DNA of 8,330 nucleotides. It comes from DSWT01 sp035415725 (GTDB lineage Bacteria > Chloroflexota > Anaerolineae > B4-G1 > SLSP01). Numbering within the stretch: the first letter of the stretch is position 1; each line of letters opens with the position of its first letter. A program made the translations under genes and the position numbers. This document shows positions 1-6,759 of the stretch, one piece after another. The stretch is from contig DAOOGN010000126.1 of NCBI GenBank assembly GCA_035415725.1, positions 1-8,330 of the forward strand, written 5' to 3'. The notes beneath the pieces were generated by a model. It searched no databases and was not told where the DNA came from. It was given only the letters and a program-made list of their open reading frames with translations.

Positions 1-3
1 ACC

Positions 4-54
4 TGGCATAGGGAATAAGTGGCTTCGTCAGGTTTACGAGCCTGAATAGATACC
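4..54. repeat. Left copy of a perfect 51-bp inverted repeat
   Basis: These 51 bases are the exact reverse complement of 8280-8330. Identity stops at the inner edge, where base 55 no longer pairs with base 8279. The inner end reads outward as GGTATCTATTCAGG. A sharp edge beginning GG is compatible with the terminus of an insertion sequence, and I infer that either two inverted copies flank this region or these are terminal inverted repeats. I do not recognise the family. Only three bases lie outside this copy, so its true outer limit is not visible. Confidence 0.95.
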
Positions 55-177
55 TCCGGGTTACGCCTGTGGTCTGTGTCAAGTCGGCGTACCGTGTGAA
101 TCCGGCATTCCTGACGTGAGCCAGAACTTTAGCCGCGAATCTTTGCTAACTTCATAAGAGATTGGCGGTTGGGTTTT

Positions 178-191
178 GGAGGAAGTGTTTG
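178..191 (+). promoter_or_regulatory. Ribosome binding site that selects a TTG start for the UxaA-like gene
   Basis: GGAGGA at 178-183 lies five bases before an in-frame TTG at 189. The more upstream in-frame TTG at 162 has no Shine-Dalgarno sequence. Starting at 189 gives the N-terminus MKNLSQLAIVV, which leads straight into the first strand of the SAF-like domain, as is usual for this family. Confidence 0.7.
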
Positions 192-1772
192 AAGAATCTA
201 TCCCAACTCGCTATCGTCGTCGATCCCGAACGCGACAACGTCGCCGTCGCCAAATCCTTCATCCCGGCGGATACGGTTGTGCTCTGGCAGGGGCGGACGA
301 TGGCCGTGCGCGCTGATATTCCTCCTGGACATCGCTTCGCGCTCTACCCCGTCCCCGTTGGAGAATGGGTGCGCCAGTATGGGCAGCCCTTCGCCCGCTC
401 AAAAGGGCTGGCAGCGGGCGATCCGGTGAATGACGACACCGTAGAAAGCGTCGTCCCGCAGGTGAATGCCGCCAGTCTGGTGCTCCAAACGCCACACTTG
501 CCCGCGTGGGAGGGCGCGCTGCCGGCCTTCCACGGCTTCCACCGGTCCGATGGACGAGTCGGCGTGCGCAACTGGGTGCTCATCGTGCCGACGAGCATGT
601 GTTCCAGCCACGAAGCAGCGCAAGTCGCCCTGCGCGCCGGGTGGCAGGGTCTCTACACCCGCGAGCGCTATCCCAATGTGGACGGCGTCACGGCGATTCC
701 GCACACGGGCGGCTGCGGTTGTCCCTATCCTCAGGCCGATGCGACCGGGCGAGGCACGCTGGAAAACACACTGCGAATTCTCGCGCAGCACATCGGACAT
801 CCCAACGTCGGTGCAGCACTGCTGATCGAACTCGGCTGCGAAAAGACTCATCTGGCGGCGTTCGATGCTTACTTCGGCGTCGACCTGGCAGCGCTCTATG
901 ACAAGCCCGTGATGCGGCTGAGCATTCAGGAAATCGGCGGTACGCAGGCGACCATCGATCGCGCCCTGGCGCTTTTACCCGCTCTACTGGCCGAGGCGAA
1001 CAAGACGCCGCGTGCACCGGCCCCGCTGAGCGCGCTGGCGCTCGGCCTCGAATGTGGTGGCAGTGACGCCTTCAGCGGCCTTTCGGCGAACCCGGCGCTA
1101 GGGCAGGCAAGTGATCTGCTGGTGCGGGCCGGAGGACGCAGTGTGATCGCGGAGGTGGCGGAGTTCTACGGTGCGGAGCACCTCTTCGCGCAGCGCGCCG
1201 TGAACCGTCAGGTTGCCAGTGACGTCTTCGCACTGCTCGAATGGTACCGCGCGTATGCCACTGCGCGCGGCGGGCACAGTATGATGGAGAATCCCAGCCC
1301 CGGTAACAAAGATGGAGGTTTGCTCAACATCACGATTAAATCGTTGGGGGCGCTCGCCAAGAGCGGCAGTGCGCCAGTCGCGGGCGTGCTCGACTACGGC
1401 GATTGGGTATGGGATCATGCAGATAGCGGCGTCTACATGCTCAACACACCGGGCTACGATCCGCCCTCGGTGACGGGGTTGGTTGGCGCGGGCTGCCAGA
1501 TGGTATGCTTTACCACCGGGCGTGGCTCGGTGTTCGGCAATGCCATTGCCCCCGTCATCAAAATCGCCTCCAACGACGCACTCTGCGCACGGATGCCCGA
1601 CGATATGGACGTCAACGCCGGGGGCGTCATCAGCGGCGCGAAAACTTTGCCGGAGATGGGGCAGGTGATTTTCGACGCCATCCTTGCCGTTGCCTCCGGC
1701 AAACCCACAAAGGCGGAGATCAACGGCCATCGTGAGTTCAACCTGTGGGATATTGAGGGCTTGTTGCTGTGA
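189..1772 (+). CDS. UxaA/GarD-family sugar acid dehydratase (altronate dehydratase-like)
   Basis: This 527-residue protein has the full UxaA-family layout and is slightly longer than E. coli UxaA, from memory about 495 residues. An N-terminal SAF-like domain (about 1-90) is followed by the catalytic region. Family motifs, numbered from the TTG at 189, include GRVGVRN (122-128), HTGGCGC (about 172-178), ECGGSDAFSG (288-297), NPSPGNKDGG (368-377) and TTGRGSVFG (about 442-450). Characterised members are metal-dependent cytoplasmic enzymes that dehydrate altronate or galactarate to 2-keto-3-deoxy sugar acids. The actual substrate here is unknown, because no uronate isomerase, reductase, aldolase or transporter is nearby. 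The TTG start at 189 is preferred for its ribosome binding site; the frame stays open to another TTG at 162. It is the first gene of a tandem + strand set. I saw no convincing promoter in 55-188. Confidence 0.85.
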   Translation: MKNLSQLAIVVDPERDNVAVAKSFIPADTVVLWQGRTMAVRADIPPGHRFALYPVPVGEWVRQYGQPFARSKGLAAGDPVNDDTVESVVPQVNAASLVLQTPHLPAWEGALPAFHGFHRSDGRVGVRNWVLIVPTSMCSSHEAAQVALRAGWQGLYTRERYPNVDGVTAIPHTGGCGCPYPQADATGRGTLENTLRILAQHIGHPNVGAALLIELGCEKTHLAAFDAYFGVDLAALYDKPVMRLSIQEIGGTQATIDRALALLPALLAEANKTPRAPAPLSALALGLECGGSDAFSGLSANPALGQASDLLVRAGGRSVIAEVAEFYGAEHLFAQRAVNRQVASDVFALLEWYRAYATARGGHSMMENPSPGNKDGGLLNITIKSLGALAKSGSAPVAGVLDYGDWVWDHADSGVYMLNTPGYDPPSVTGLVGAGCQMVCFTTGRGSVFGNAIAPVIKIASNDALCARMPDDMDVNAGGVISGAKTLPEMGQVIFDAILAVASGKPTKAEINGHREFNLWDIEGLLL

Positions 1773-1852
1773 AAGAGCGGTCAGCGATCAACTTTCAACC
1801 ATCACCCAGAAAGCCGATCGTTGTAGTCAAAGCAGTCTAGCCGGGAATACGG

Positions 1853-1864
1853 GACTACCAGACT
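1853..1864 (+). repeat. GACTACCAGACT motif in the leader of the SdpI-family gene
   Basis: This 12-mer recurs as GACTATGAGACT at 3621-3632 and GACTATCAGACT at 3636-3647, fitting the consensus GACTAYSAGACT. All three copies lie in non-coding leaders just upstream of AGGAGG ribosome binding sites. The function is unknown and chance is not excluded. Confidence 0.45.
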
Positions 1865-1900
1865 AACGACGAGCTGACTATTATCGCAGGAGGTTGTTGA

Positions 1901-2260
1901 ATGGATAATACCGCGCCTGGCGTACCTGTGGGTTTTATGCTGCTCTTTGTCTGCACCGGATTACTGCTCGTGGGGTTGTCCATCCCCTTGCTGCGGCGGC
2001 GCATTAAACCGAACGGGTTGTACGGCTTCCGTACCCTCAAAACCCTCGGTGACGAGTGTATCTGGTATGAGAGTAATGCCTATGCCGGAAAATGGCTGCT
2101 CATATCGGGCGCCATCCATACCGTGGTATCGCTCGTACTCTACTTTGTCCCTTCCTATCGCGCGAATCTTTTGGCCTACGCGATAACGTGCGGGGTGATT
2201 TTCGCGCTTGTTTTTGTGGCGACAATCACCTTGAGCTTCAGGTTCCTGCATACGCTATAA
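1901..2260 (+). CDS. SdpI-family small integral membrane protein
   Basis: This 119-residue membrane protein has three predicted hydrophobic helices (about 10-31, 64-83 and 88-112). The loop after helix 1 carries the SdpI-family signature: PNGLYGFRTLKTL (37-49) and then WYESNAYAGK (55-64). B. subtilis SdpI gives immunity to the SdpC toxin and acts as a signalling membrane protein; many family members are short proteins of unknown role, like this one. No SdpC-like toxin or SdpR regulator is visible, so an immunity function is not supported. AGGAGG at 1888-1893 fixes the ATG. The gene follows the UxaA-like gene by 128 bp and precedes the UroD-like gene by 37 bp, so co-transcription is plausible. 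Confidence 0.8.
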   Translation: MDNTAPGVPVGFMLLFVCTGLLLVGLSIPLLRRRIKPNGLYGFRTLKTLGDECIWYESNAYAGKWLLISGAIHTVVSLVLYFVPSYRANLLAYAITCGVIFALVFVATITLSFRFLHTL

Positions 2261-2297
2261 TGGCGATGTTTTACGCATCACGCATCAGGAGGTTCGT

Positions 2298-3575
2298 ATG
2301 CTGACATCACGAGAACGGGTCAACATGACGCTCAACCACCAGGAGCCGGATCGCGTCCCGCTGGATCTGGGGGGCAGTCCGGTCAGTGGAATGCACGTGA
2401 GCGTCGTCTACGCGCTGCGGCAGGCGCTCGGCCTGGATGCTCCCGGCGCGCCGGTGAAGGTCATCGAGCCGTACCAGATGTTGGGCGAGATCGCGCCGGA
2501 CCTCATCGACGCTCTGGGCGTGGACGTCGTCCCGCTCGGTGCGCCGACGACGATGTTCGGCTTCAAGAACGAGGGGTGGAAGCCCTGGACGACGTTCGAC
2601 GGGACACCGGTGCTCGTGCCGGAGAGCTTCAACACCACGCCGGAACCCAACGGCGATCTGCTGATGTATCCCGAGGGCGACCCATCCGCACCACCTAGCG
2701 GGCGGATGCCGTCCGGCGGTTGGTACTTCGATGCCATCGTCCGCCAGCCACCCATCGATGAAGCCCATCTCCACGTCGAAGACAACCTGGAGGAGTTCGG
2801 CCCTATCGCCGACGACGTCCTGGCCCACTTCGCACGCGAGGCCGACCGCCTCTACACTCAGACCGACAAGGCCATCCTTGCCAACTTCGGCGGGACGGCT
2901 TTCGGCGACATCGCCCTCGTCCCGGCGACACAGCTTAAATATCCCCAAGGCATCCGCGACATCGAAGAGTGGTACGTCAGTACGGTAGCGCGTCGCGATT
3001 ATGTATGGGCGATCTTCGAGCGACAGTGCGAGATCGCGCTGGCGAACCTGGAGAAGCTCTACGCCGTCGTCGGCGACCGTGTGTCCGTGGTGATGGTCAC
3101 GGGTACGGATTTCGGCGCGCAGAGCGGACCGTTCATTTCCCCGCAGACCTATCGCTCGCTGTACCAACCGTTCCACATCCGCGTCAACACGTGGATGCAC
3201 ACGCACACTCCCTGGAAAACGTTCATCCACTCCTGCGGTTCCGTCTACGCGCTTATCCCCGACTTCATCGCTGCCGGCTTCGACATCCTGAACCCGGTGC
3301 AGTGCTCGGCGGCACACATGGACCCCGCCGCGCTCAAGCGGGCGTTCGGCGACCGCATCACTTTTTGGGGCGGCGGCGTGGATACGCAGAAGACACTGCC
3401 CTTCGGTACGCCCGACGCTGTGCGCCGCGAAGTCCGCGAGCGGCTGCGTATCTTCGCGCCGGGCGGCGGCTTCGTCTTCAACACGATTCATAACGTCCAG
3501 CCGCTGTCGCCGGTAGCGAACCTCTTGGCGCTCTACGAAACTGTGCGAGAATATGGACAATATCCAGTGTCTTGA
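2298..3575 (+). CDS. Uroporphyrinogen decarboxylase/MtaA-superfamily protein (UroD-like)
   Basis: This 425-residue cytoplasmic protein belongs to the UroD-like TIM-barrel superfamily, which includes haem-pathway HemE and the MtaA/CmuA cobalamin-dependent methyltransferases. It opens with the family-typical MLTSRERVNMTLNHQEPDRVPLD (the first 23 residues; key part RERV..TLNHQEPDRVP). The C-terminal half carries TGTDFGAQSGPFISP (268-282), HSCGS (311-315), NPVQCSA (333-339) and ITFWGGGVDTQKTLPFGTP (354-372). It is longer than classical HemE and lacks that enzyme's N-terminal arginine pattern, so haem synthesis is unlikely. H311 and C313 match the H-x-C zinc ligands of MtaA-type methyltransferases, but the usual later Cys is absent, the sequence there reading FNTIHNVQ (394-401). 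AGGAGG at 2287-2292 fixes the ATG. The substrate is unknown. Confidence 0.85.
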   Translation: MLTSRERVNMTLNHQEPDRVPLDLGGSPVSGMHVSVVYALRQALGLDAPGAPVKVIEPYQMLGEIAPDLIDALGVDVVPLGAPTTMFGFKNEGWKPWTTFDGTPVLVPESFNTTPEPNGDLLMYPEGDPSAPPSGRMPSGGWYFDAIVRQPPIDEAHLHVEDNLEEFGPIADDVLAHFAREADRLYTQTDKAILANFGGTAFGDIALVPATQLKYPQGIRDIEEWYVSTVARRDYVWAIFERQCEIALANLEKLYAVVGDRVSVVMVTGTDFGAQSGPFISPQTYRSLYQPFHIRVNTWMHTHTPWKTFIHSCGSVYALIPDFIAAGFDILNPVQCSAAHMDPAALKRAFGDRITFWGGGVDTQKTLPFGTPDAVRREVRERLRIFAPGGGFVFNTIHNVQPLSPVANLLALYETVREYGQYPVS

Positions 3576-3618
3576 GGCCAGCAGATAAGCGAATCTCGAC
3601 AACTGACCGTTCAGACGA

Positions 3619-3647
3619 ATGACTATGAGACTCATGACTATCAGACT
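3619..3647 (+). repeat. Tandem pair of ATGACTATSAGACT repeats, 15-bp period
   Basis: Copy 1 (3619-3632) and copy 2 (3634-3647) differ at one base, G versus C. They fill the 90-bp gap between the UroD-like and DUF5680 genes, ending seven bases before the AGGAGG at 3655-3660. The core 12-mer also occurs before the SdpI-family gene at 1853-1864. Confidence 0.6.
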
Positions 3648-3665
3648 GACTGCCAGGAGGCATCC

Positions 3666-4172
3666 ATGACGAGGCCCAATCTTCCCCTCAACCGTGAGCT
3701 TTTCGTCGCCTTTCTGCTCGCGGCGAAACAGCACACCTATGCCGCACAGGGCGGTGCGGACGCGGCGGTGACGCCACTGTTGCCCGGTTCGCGCCAACTG
3801 GAATACCGCGCCGGGCGACTTGCGTATCGGGACGTCTACTTCGGCAGCGACTATTTTGCCGGACAGGAGACCGTCTATTATGACACATCGCCTGTCTGGT
3901 CGATGGTCTACGCCGGGGGCAGGTTGAAAAATATGCTGTGTAGCATCCGTTTGGCTGTGGAGATGCCGCAGGTATATGCTTTCTTGCAGGCCGCGTTGCG
4001 CCACGCACCGGCAGAGCATCCCTATCGCGGTCCTGCCCTTTGGGAGGAAGGCGATCTCGTCTACAGCAACGCCATCCACGGCGACCTGGAACGCTTTTGG
4101 GGCATAGAAATCATCAGCTACCAGGATGTAGCCGTCTACCAGTTACACTACAGCGGCGGGGTGCTGCACTAA
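3666..4172 (+). CDS. DUF5680 domain-containing protein
   Basis: This soluble 168-residue protein consists of a single DUF5680-like domain. Recognisable family features are an N-terminal helix ending in KQHTYAAQGG (21-30), a SRQLEY strand (42-47), YFGSDYFAGQE (58-68), PVWSMVYAGG (76-85), PYRGP (119-123) and a closing HGDLERFWGIE (138-148) followed by HYSGG (161-165). No enzymatic function has been established for the family to my knowledge. It shows no signal peptide or membrane segment. AGGAGG at 3655-3660, five bases before the ATG, fixes the start. It is the last gene of the upstream tandem set, because a promoter-like sequence and a repeat element follow its stop codon. Confidence 0.75.
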   Translation: MTRPNLPLNRELFVAFLLAAKQHTYAAQGGADAAVTPLLPGSRQLEYRAGRLAYRDVYFGSDYFAGQETVYYDTSPVWSMVYAGGRLKNMLCSIRLAVEMPQVYAFLQAALRHAPAEHPYRGPALWEEGDLVYSNAIHGDLERFWGIEIISYQDVAVYQLHYSGGVLH

Positions 4173-4177
4173 AGCCT

Positions 4178-4205
4178 TTGACTTCATCACACCCTGCATT
4201 ATACT
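4178..4205 (+). promoter_or_regulatory. Predicted sigma70-type promoter
   Basis: TTGACT at 4178-4183 (5 of 6 to the -35 consensus) and TATACT at 4200-4205 (5 of 6 to the -10 consensus) are separated by 16 bp. The promoter begins six bases after the DUF5680 stop and points towards the vWA-PP2C cassette. The predicted leader would be about 250 nt and would include the whole MITE-like element. Confidence 0.5.
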
Positions 4206-4216
4206 TGTGAATGGAT

Positions 4217-4338
4217 AGGATTTACGCAAGCCTGGCTCGAATCCAGCGGCGGAGGATTTGTAGTGACGCCTTCAGGCGTCTCTTAGGAGCTAAGAACGGC
4301 TAAAACCGTCACTACACACGGAAATTTGCGTCAGTCCT
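4217..4338. mobile_element. MITE-like element with imperfect terminal inverted repeats and a three-hairpin core
   Basis: The ends AGGATTTACGCAA (4217-4229) and TTGCGTCAGTCCT (4326-4338) are inverted repeats matching at 11 of 13 positions. Inside, GTAGTGAC (4260-4267) pairs with GTCACTAC (4308-4315). The enclosed sequence folds into consecutive hairpins: GACGCCT/AGGCGTC (4265-4280), TCTTAG/CTAAGA (4281-4295) and ACGG/CCGT (4296-4309). TGGATA occurs just outside each end (4212-4217 and 4340-4345) and may be a target duplication, although the left copy overlaps the repeat by one base. At 122 bp with no coding capacity, this fits a non-autonomous transposable element or a REP-like palindrome. The boundaries are approximate. 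Confidence 0.6.
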
Positions 4339-4462
4339 GTGGATACCCTCTACACAACACAACGGGGGGATGATTTGTACGTATTAAACGTAAGTTGTGC
4401 GCTTTATGCCGGAAGTTTCAGGTCCAAGCATTCAATGATGCATGAGATAAGGAGGTTAAGGA

Positions 4463-5281
4463 ATGAGTAAAAGACCCGGTGGTCAATTGGCAACCCGCCC
4501 GTTGCACTTCATCTGGATCGCAGACGCATCCGGTTCCATGAAGGACGATGGAAAAATTCAGGCCCTCAATATGGCGATTCGTGAGGCAATTCCTCACATG
4601 CAGAAAGTCGCTGCGGAGAACCCCAATGCGCAGGTCCTGGTGCGGGCGATCAAATTCTCCAGCGGTGCGCAGTGGCACATCTCGCAACCCACGCCGGTGG
4701 AGGATTTCAAATGGGTGGATTTGAAGGCCGACGGCGTCACCGATATGGGCAAGGCGCTCTCGATGGTTGCCGATCAACTCAAGATCCCGCCCATGACCGA
4801 CCGCGCCCTTCCGCCGGTGCTGGTGTTGATCTCCGACGGGCAGCCGACCGACAGTTTCGAGAAGGGTTTACAGAAGTTGATGGATGAGCCATGGGGCAAG
4901 AAAGCCGTGCGCATCGCCATTGCCATCGGCCAGGATGCGGACCATAGCGTACTGCAAAAATTCATCGGCCACAGCGAGATCAAGCCGTTGCAGGCCAACA
5001 ATCCCGAGGCGCTCGTCAACTACATCAAATGGGTGTCCACGGCAGTGCTGAAATCCGCTTCCTCCCCGGCAAGCCAGGCCGCCGTCGCCGCACCCACCGG
5101 AGCGGTGACACCTGCCGGCGTTGCCACACCGCCGCCGATTCCCACAGCGGCGCCGTCGACACCGGCCACCCCTGTCGATCAGACGCCCCCGGCTCAACCG
5201 GTCACACCCACCAACATCCCTATTCCTGCCGTACCGCCGCCTGTTGACGATGCGAACATAACTGCCGACGACGTCTGGTAA
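4463..5281 (+). CDS. TerY-like von Willebrand factor A domain protein
   Basis: This 272-residue protein has one vWA domain (about 12-195) and a Pro/Ala/Thr-rich tail (about 198-263). The metal-ion-dependent adhesion site is intact: DASGS (21-25), a Thr in GVTDMG (T93) and SDGQPTD (124-130). The match is to TerY-type vWA proteins, which in many bacteria are encoded beside a PP2C phosphatase and a Ser/Thr kinase in tellurite-resistance-linked or stress signalling clusters. It has no signal peptide or membrane helix, so it is probably cytoplasmic. AAGGAGG at 4449-4455 fixes the ATG. The PP2C gene follows after 17 bp, which implies co-expression. The tail ends in the acidic-aromatic motif DDVW, which could be a docking peptide (inference). 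No other ter genes are present. Confidence 0.85.
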   Translation: MSKRPGGQLATRPLHFIWIADASGSMKDDGKIQALNMAIREAIPHMQKVAAENPNAQVLVRAIKFSSGAQWHISQPTPVEDFKWVDLKADGVTDMGKALSMVADQLKIPPMTDRALPPVLVLISDGQPTDSFEKGLQKLMDEPWGKKAVRIAIAIGQDADHSVLQKFIGHSEIKPLQANNPEALVNYIKWVSTAVLKSASSPASQAAVAAPTGAVTPAGVATPPPIPTAAPSTPATPVDQTPPAQPVTPTNIPIPAVPPPVDDANITADDVW

Positions 5282-5298
5282 AAACTCAGGGGGCCACT

Positions 5299-6582
5299 AT
5301 GGGAAAAACACCGCCGTGGCCCGCCGGCGTCTGGCATGTGATCGGACGGTCGGTTCAGGGTGCCTCGCATATCCGCGCCGGCATGCCCAATCAGGATGCA
5401 ATCCAATGGTTCCCCGCCTCCGGCGTAGGCCCGCCGTTGATCCTTTCGGTGTCGGATGGACATGGCAGCCCGCGGAATTTCCGCAGCGACGTGGGAGCAC
5501 GCTTCGCCGTCGAAGAGATGACGAATCTGATGCGCGAGTTGCTATCAACCGGCCAACCCGATCCGACTCGACTCTCCACGATCAAGCGCATAGCCGAGGA
5601 ACGGATTCCGGGCGAGCTAACCCGTCGCTGGCGTGCGGCTGTGACCCGGCATCTCCAGGATAACCCGATTACCCCGCAGGAGTGGGAGACCCTGGAGAAG
5701 CGCCGCGATCTCCAAGCGCGGCGGGCTATCGAAAAAGAGCCGTCCATCGCCTATGGCGCGACCTTGTTGAGCGTGTTGATCACCGCCGGGTATATCCTGT
5801 ACCTGCAATTAGGAGATGGCGATATTCTGACCGTAGCGGAAACCGGCGAGGTGATGCGCCCCATGACCCGCGACCCCCGGCTCATCGCCAACGAAACGAC
5901 CTCGCTGTGCATGGATGAAGCCTGGCGGGAAGTGCAGATCAAATTTCAGGCGCTCTACGGTCCACATCCGGCGCTGATTGTGCTTTCGAGCGATGGCTAT
6001 GCCAACTCGTTTGTCAACGATGCGGCTTTCATCAAGGTAGGGAGCGACATCCTGGATATTTTGCGCACCGACGGACTTGAAGTCGTCGAACAAAGTCTGG
6101 AAACGTGGCTGACGGATGCATCGAAGGCCGGAAGTGGCGACGACATCACGTTGGGTCTCATCTTCCCGGCCGAAATTTTGCCCTCGACCAGGCCAACCCC
6201 CGCGGTTGGGGTGGAGAAACCGCCGCGTCCTGCGCCTCGCAAGAGAAAGAGCACGCCGGCGCGTACACCGGAAGTCATCAAGCAAGCGGAGAAAGAACCA
6301 GCGGCCTTGGATCAAGCATGGCCGGTACAGGATCAGGAACCGCTGCAACCGCAGGCTCCGCCGGCAGTCGCTGTGGCATCGGATGCAACGCAGTCCCAAC
6401 AGGGGGAAGAATCCCGGCCTCTTGCCGTGCTCCCTGAGGGAGAGAAAGCGGCTGCAGGAGTGCAACCGTCTGAGGCGCTTCCCGTAGAGCCGCCGCCCAA
6501 GCCTAAGATTGAGCGCATTAAGGAAGAAGAAAGCCCACGCGAGCCAAGTAAGAAACTGCCGAATATCTTTTACGATGATTAG
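5299..6582 (+). CDS. PP2C-family serine/threonine protein phosphatase
   Basis: This 427-residue protein has an N-terminal PP2C-type catalytic domain (about 10-290) and a long low-complexity tail. Motifs carrying the metal-binding aspartates are present: NQD (31-33), SDGHGS (52-57), GDGD (172-175), SSDGYANSF (230-238) and SGDDITLGLIF (279-289). This predicts an active Mn/Mg-dependent protein phosphatase of the cytoplasmic bacterial type paired with TerY-like vWA proteins. A helical, charged insertion of about 60 residues (about 85-148) lies between the DGHG motif and the YGATLL strand. The tail (291-427) is rich in Pro, Lys, Glu and Ala, includes a basic PRKRKS patch, and ends in LPNIFYDD. AGGGGG at 5288-5293 precedes the ATG. 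The likely substrate is a kinase or its targets, possibly encoded outside the window. Confidence 0.88.
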   Translation: MGKTPPWPAGVWHVIGRSVQGASHIRAGMPNQDAIQWFPASGVGPPLILSVSDGHGSPRNFRSDVGARFAVEEMTNLMRELLSTGQPDPTRLSTIKRIAEERIPGELTRRWRAAVTRHLQDNPITPQEWETLEKRRDLQARRAIEKEPSIAYGATLLSVLITAGYILYLQLGDGDILTVAETGEVMRPMTRDPRLIANETTSLCMDEAWREVQIKFQALYGPHPALIVLSSDGYANSFVNDAAFIKVGSDILDILRTDGLEVVEQSLETWLTDASKAGSGDDITLGLIFPAEILPSTRPTPAVGVEKPPRPAPRKRKSTPARTPEVIKQAEKEPAALDQAWPVQDQEPLQPQAPPAVAVASDATQSQQGEESRPLAVLPEGEKAAAGVQPSEALPVEPPPKPKIERIKEEESPREPSKKLPNIFYDD

Positions 6583-6619
6583 GCCCTGCGTAGCCCTGGC
6601 CTGTGCGTTCCCTGCTGTG

Positions 6620-6673
6620 TTGCGTGCTGCTGCCCATTGCGTGAATGTCGCTCACGTAGGATGCAGCACGCAA
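6620..6673. repeat. Large stem-loop between the PP2C and LRR genes
   Basis: TTGCGTGCTGC (6620-6630) and GCAGCACGCAA (6663-6673) form a perfect 11-bp stem around a 32-nt loop. A smaller CGTGA/TCACG stem (6640-6644 with 6652-6656) nests inside. A 10-bp palindrome, ACGCCGGCGT, follows at 6690-6699. There is no downstream T-run, so a classical intrinsic terminator is not supported. It may attenuate read-through, protect mRNA ends, or be a REP-like repeat. Confidence 0.55.
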
Positions 6674-6759
6674 TCATTTATAGCGCCTGACGCCGGCGTG
6701 CTGTCGCCAGCCTGCATTGCGACTCTCGCCCTTAAATTTTAGACTTTTGACGCTTTGAA

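Noticed and set aside
55..177. Promoter or small RNA gene between the left repeat and the UxaA-like gene
   Set aside because: No -35/-10 pair with acceptable spacing, no stable stem-loop and no recognisable RNA motif were seen.
1098..1730. A 210-codon minus-strand frame opposite the UxaA-like gene
   Set aside because: The sense strand carries intact UxaA-family motifs across the same stretch, and the antisense translation shows no domain.
2273..2286. Tandem ACGCATC heptamers before the UroD-like gene
   Set aside because: Only two 7-bp copies occur next to the ribosome binding site, which is too short to support more than chance.
2307..4079. A 590-codon minus-strand frame opposite the UroD-like and DUF5680 genes
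   Set aside because: It is antisense to two recognisable protein families and spans a gene boundary. Its Arg/His/Val-rich, motif-free translation is typical of a GC-rich shadow frame.
6718..6737. TTGCGA and TTAAAT as a promoter for the LRR gene
   Set aside because: The spacing is only 8 bp, far too short for a sigma70-type promoter.
6575..6742. A 55-codon frame starting at an ATG that overlaps the PP2C stop (MIRPCVALACAF...), resembling a short secreted peptide
   Set aside because: It has no ribosome binding site, and its coding potential overlaps the inverted and direct repeats of the gap. The hydrophobic Cys/Ala content is explained by the repeats.
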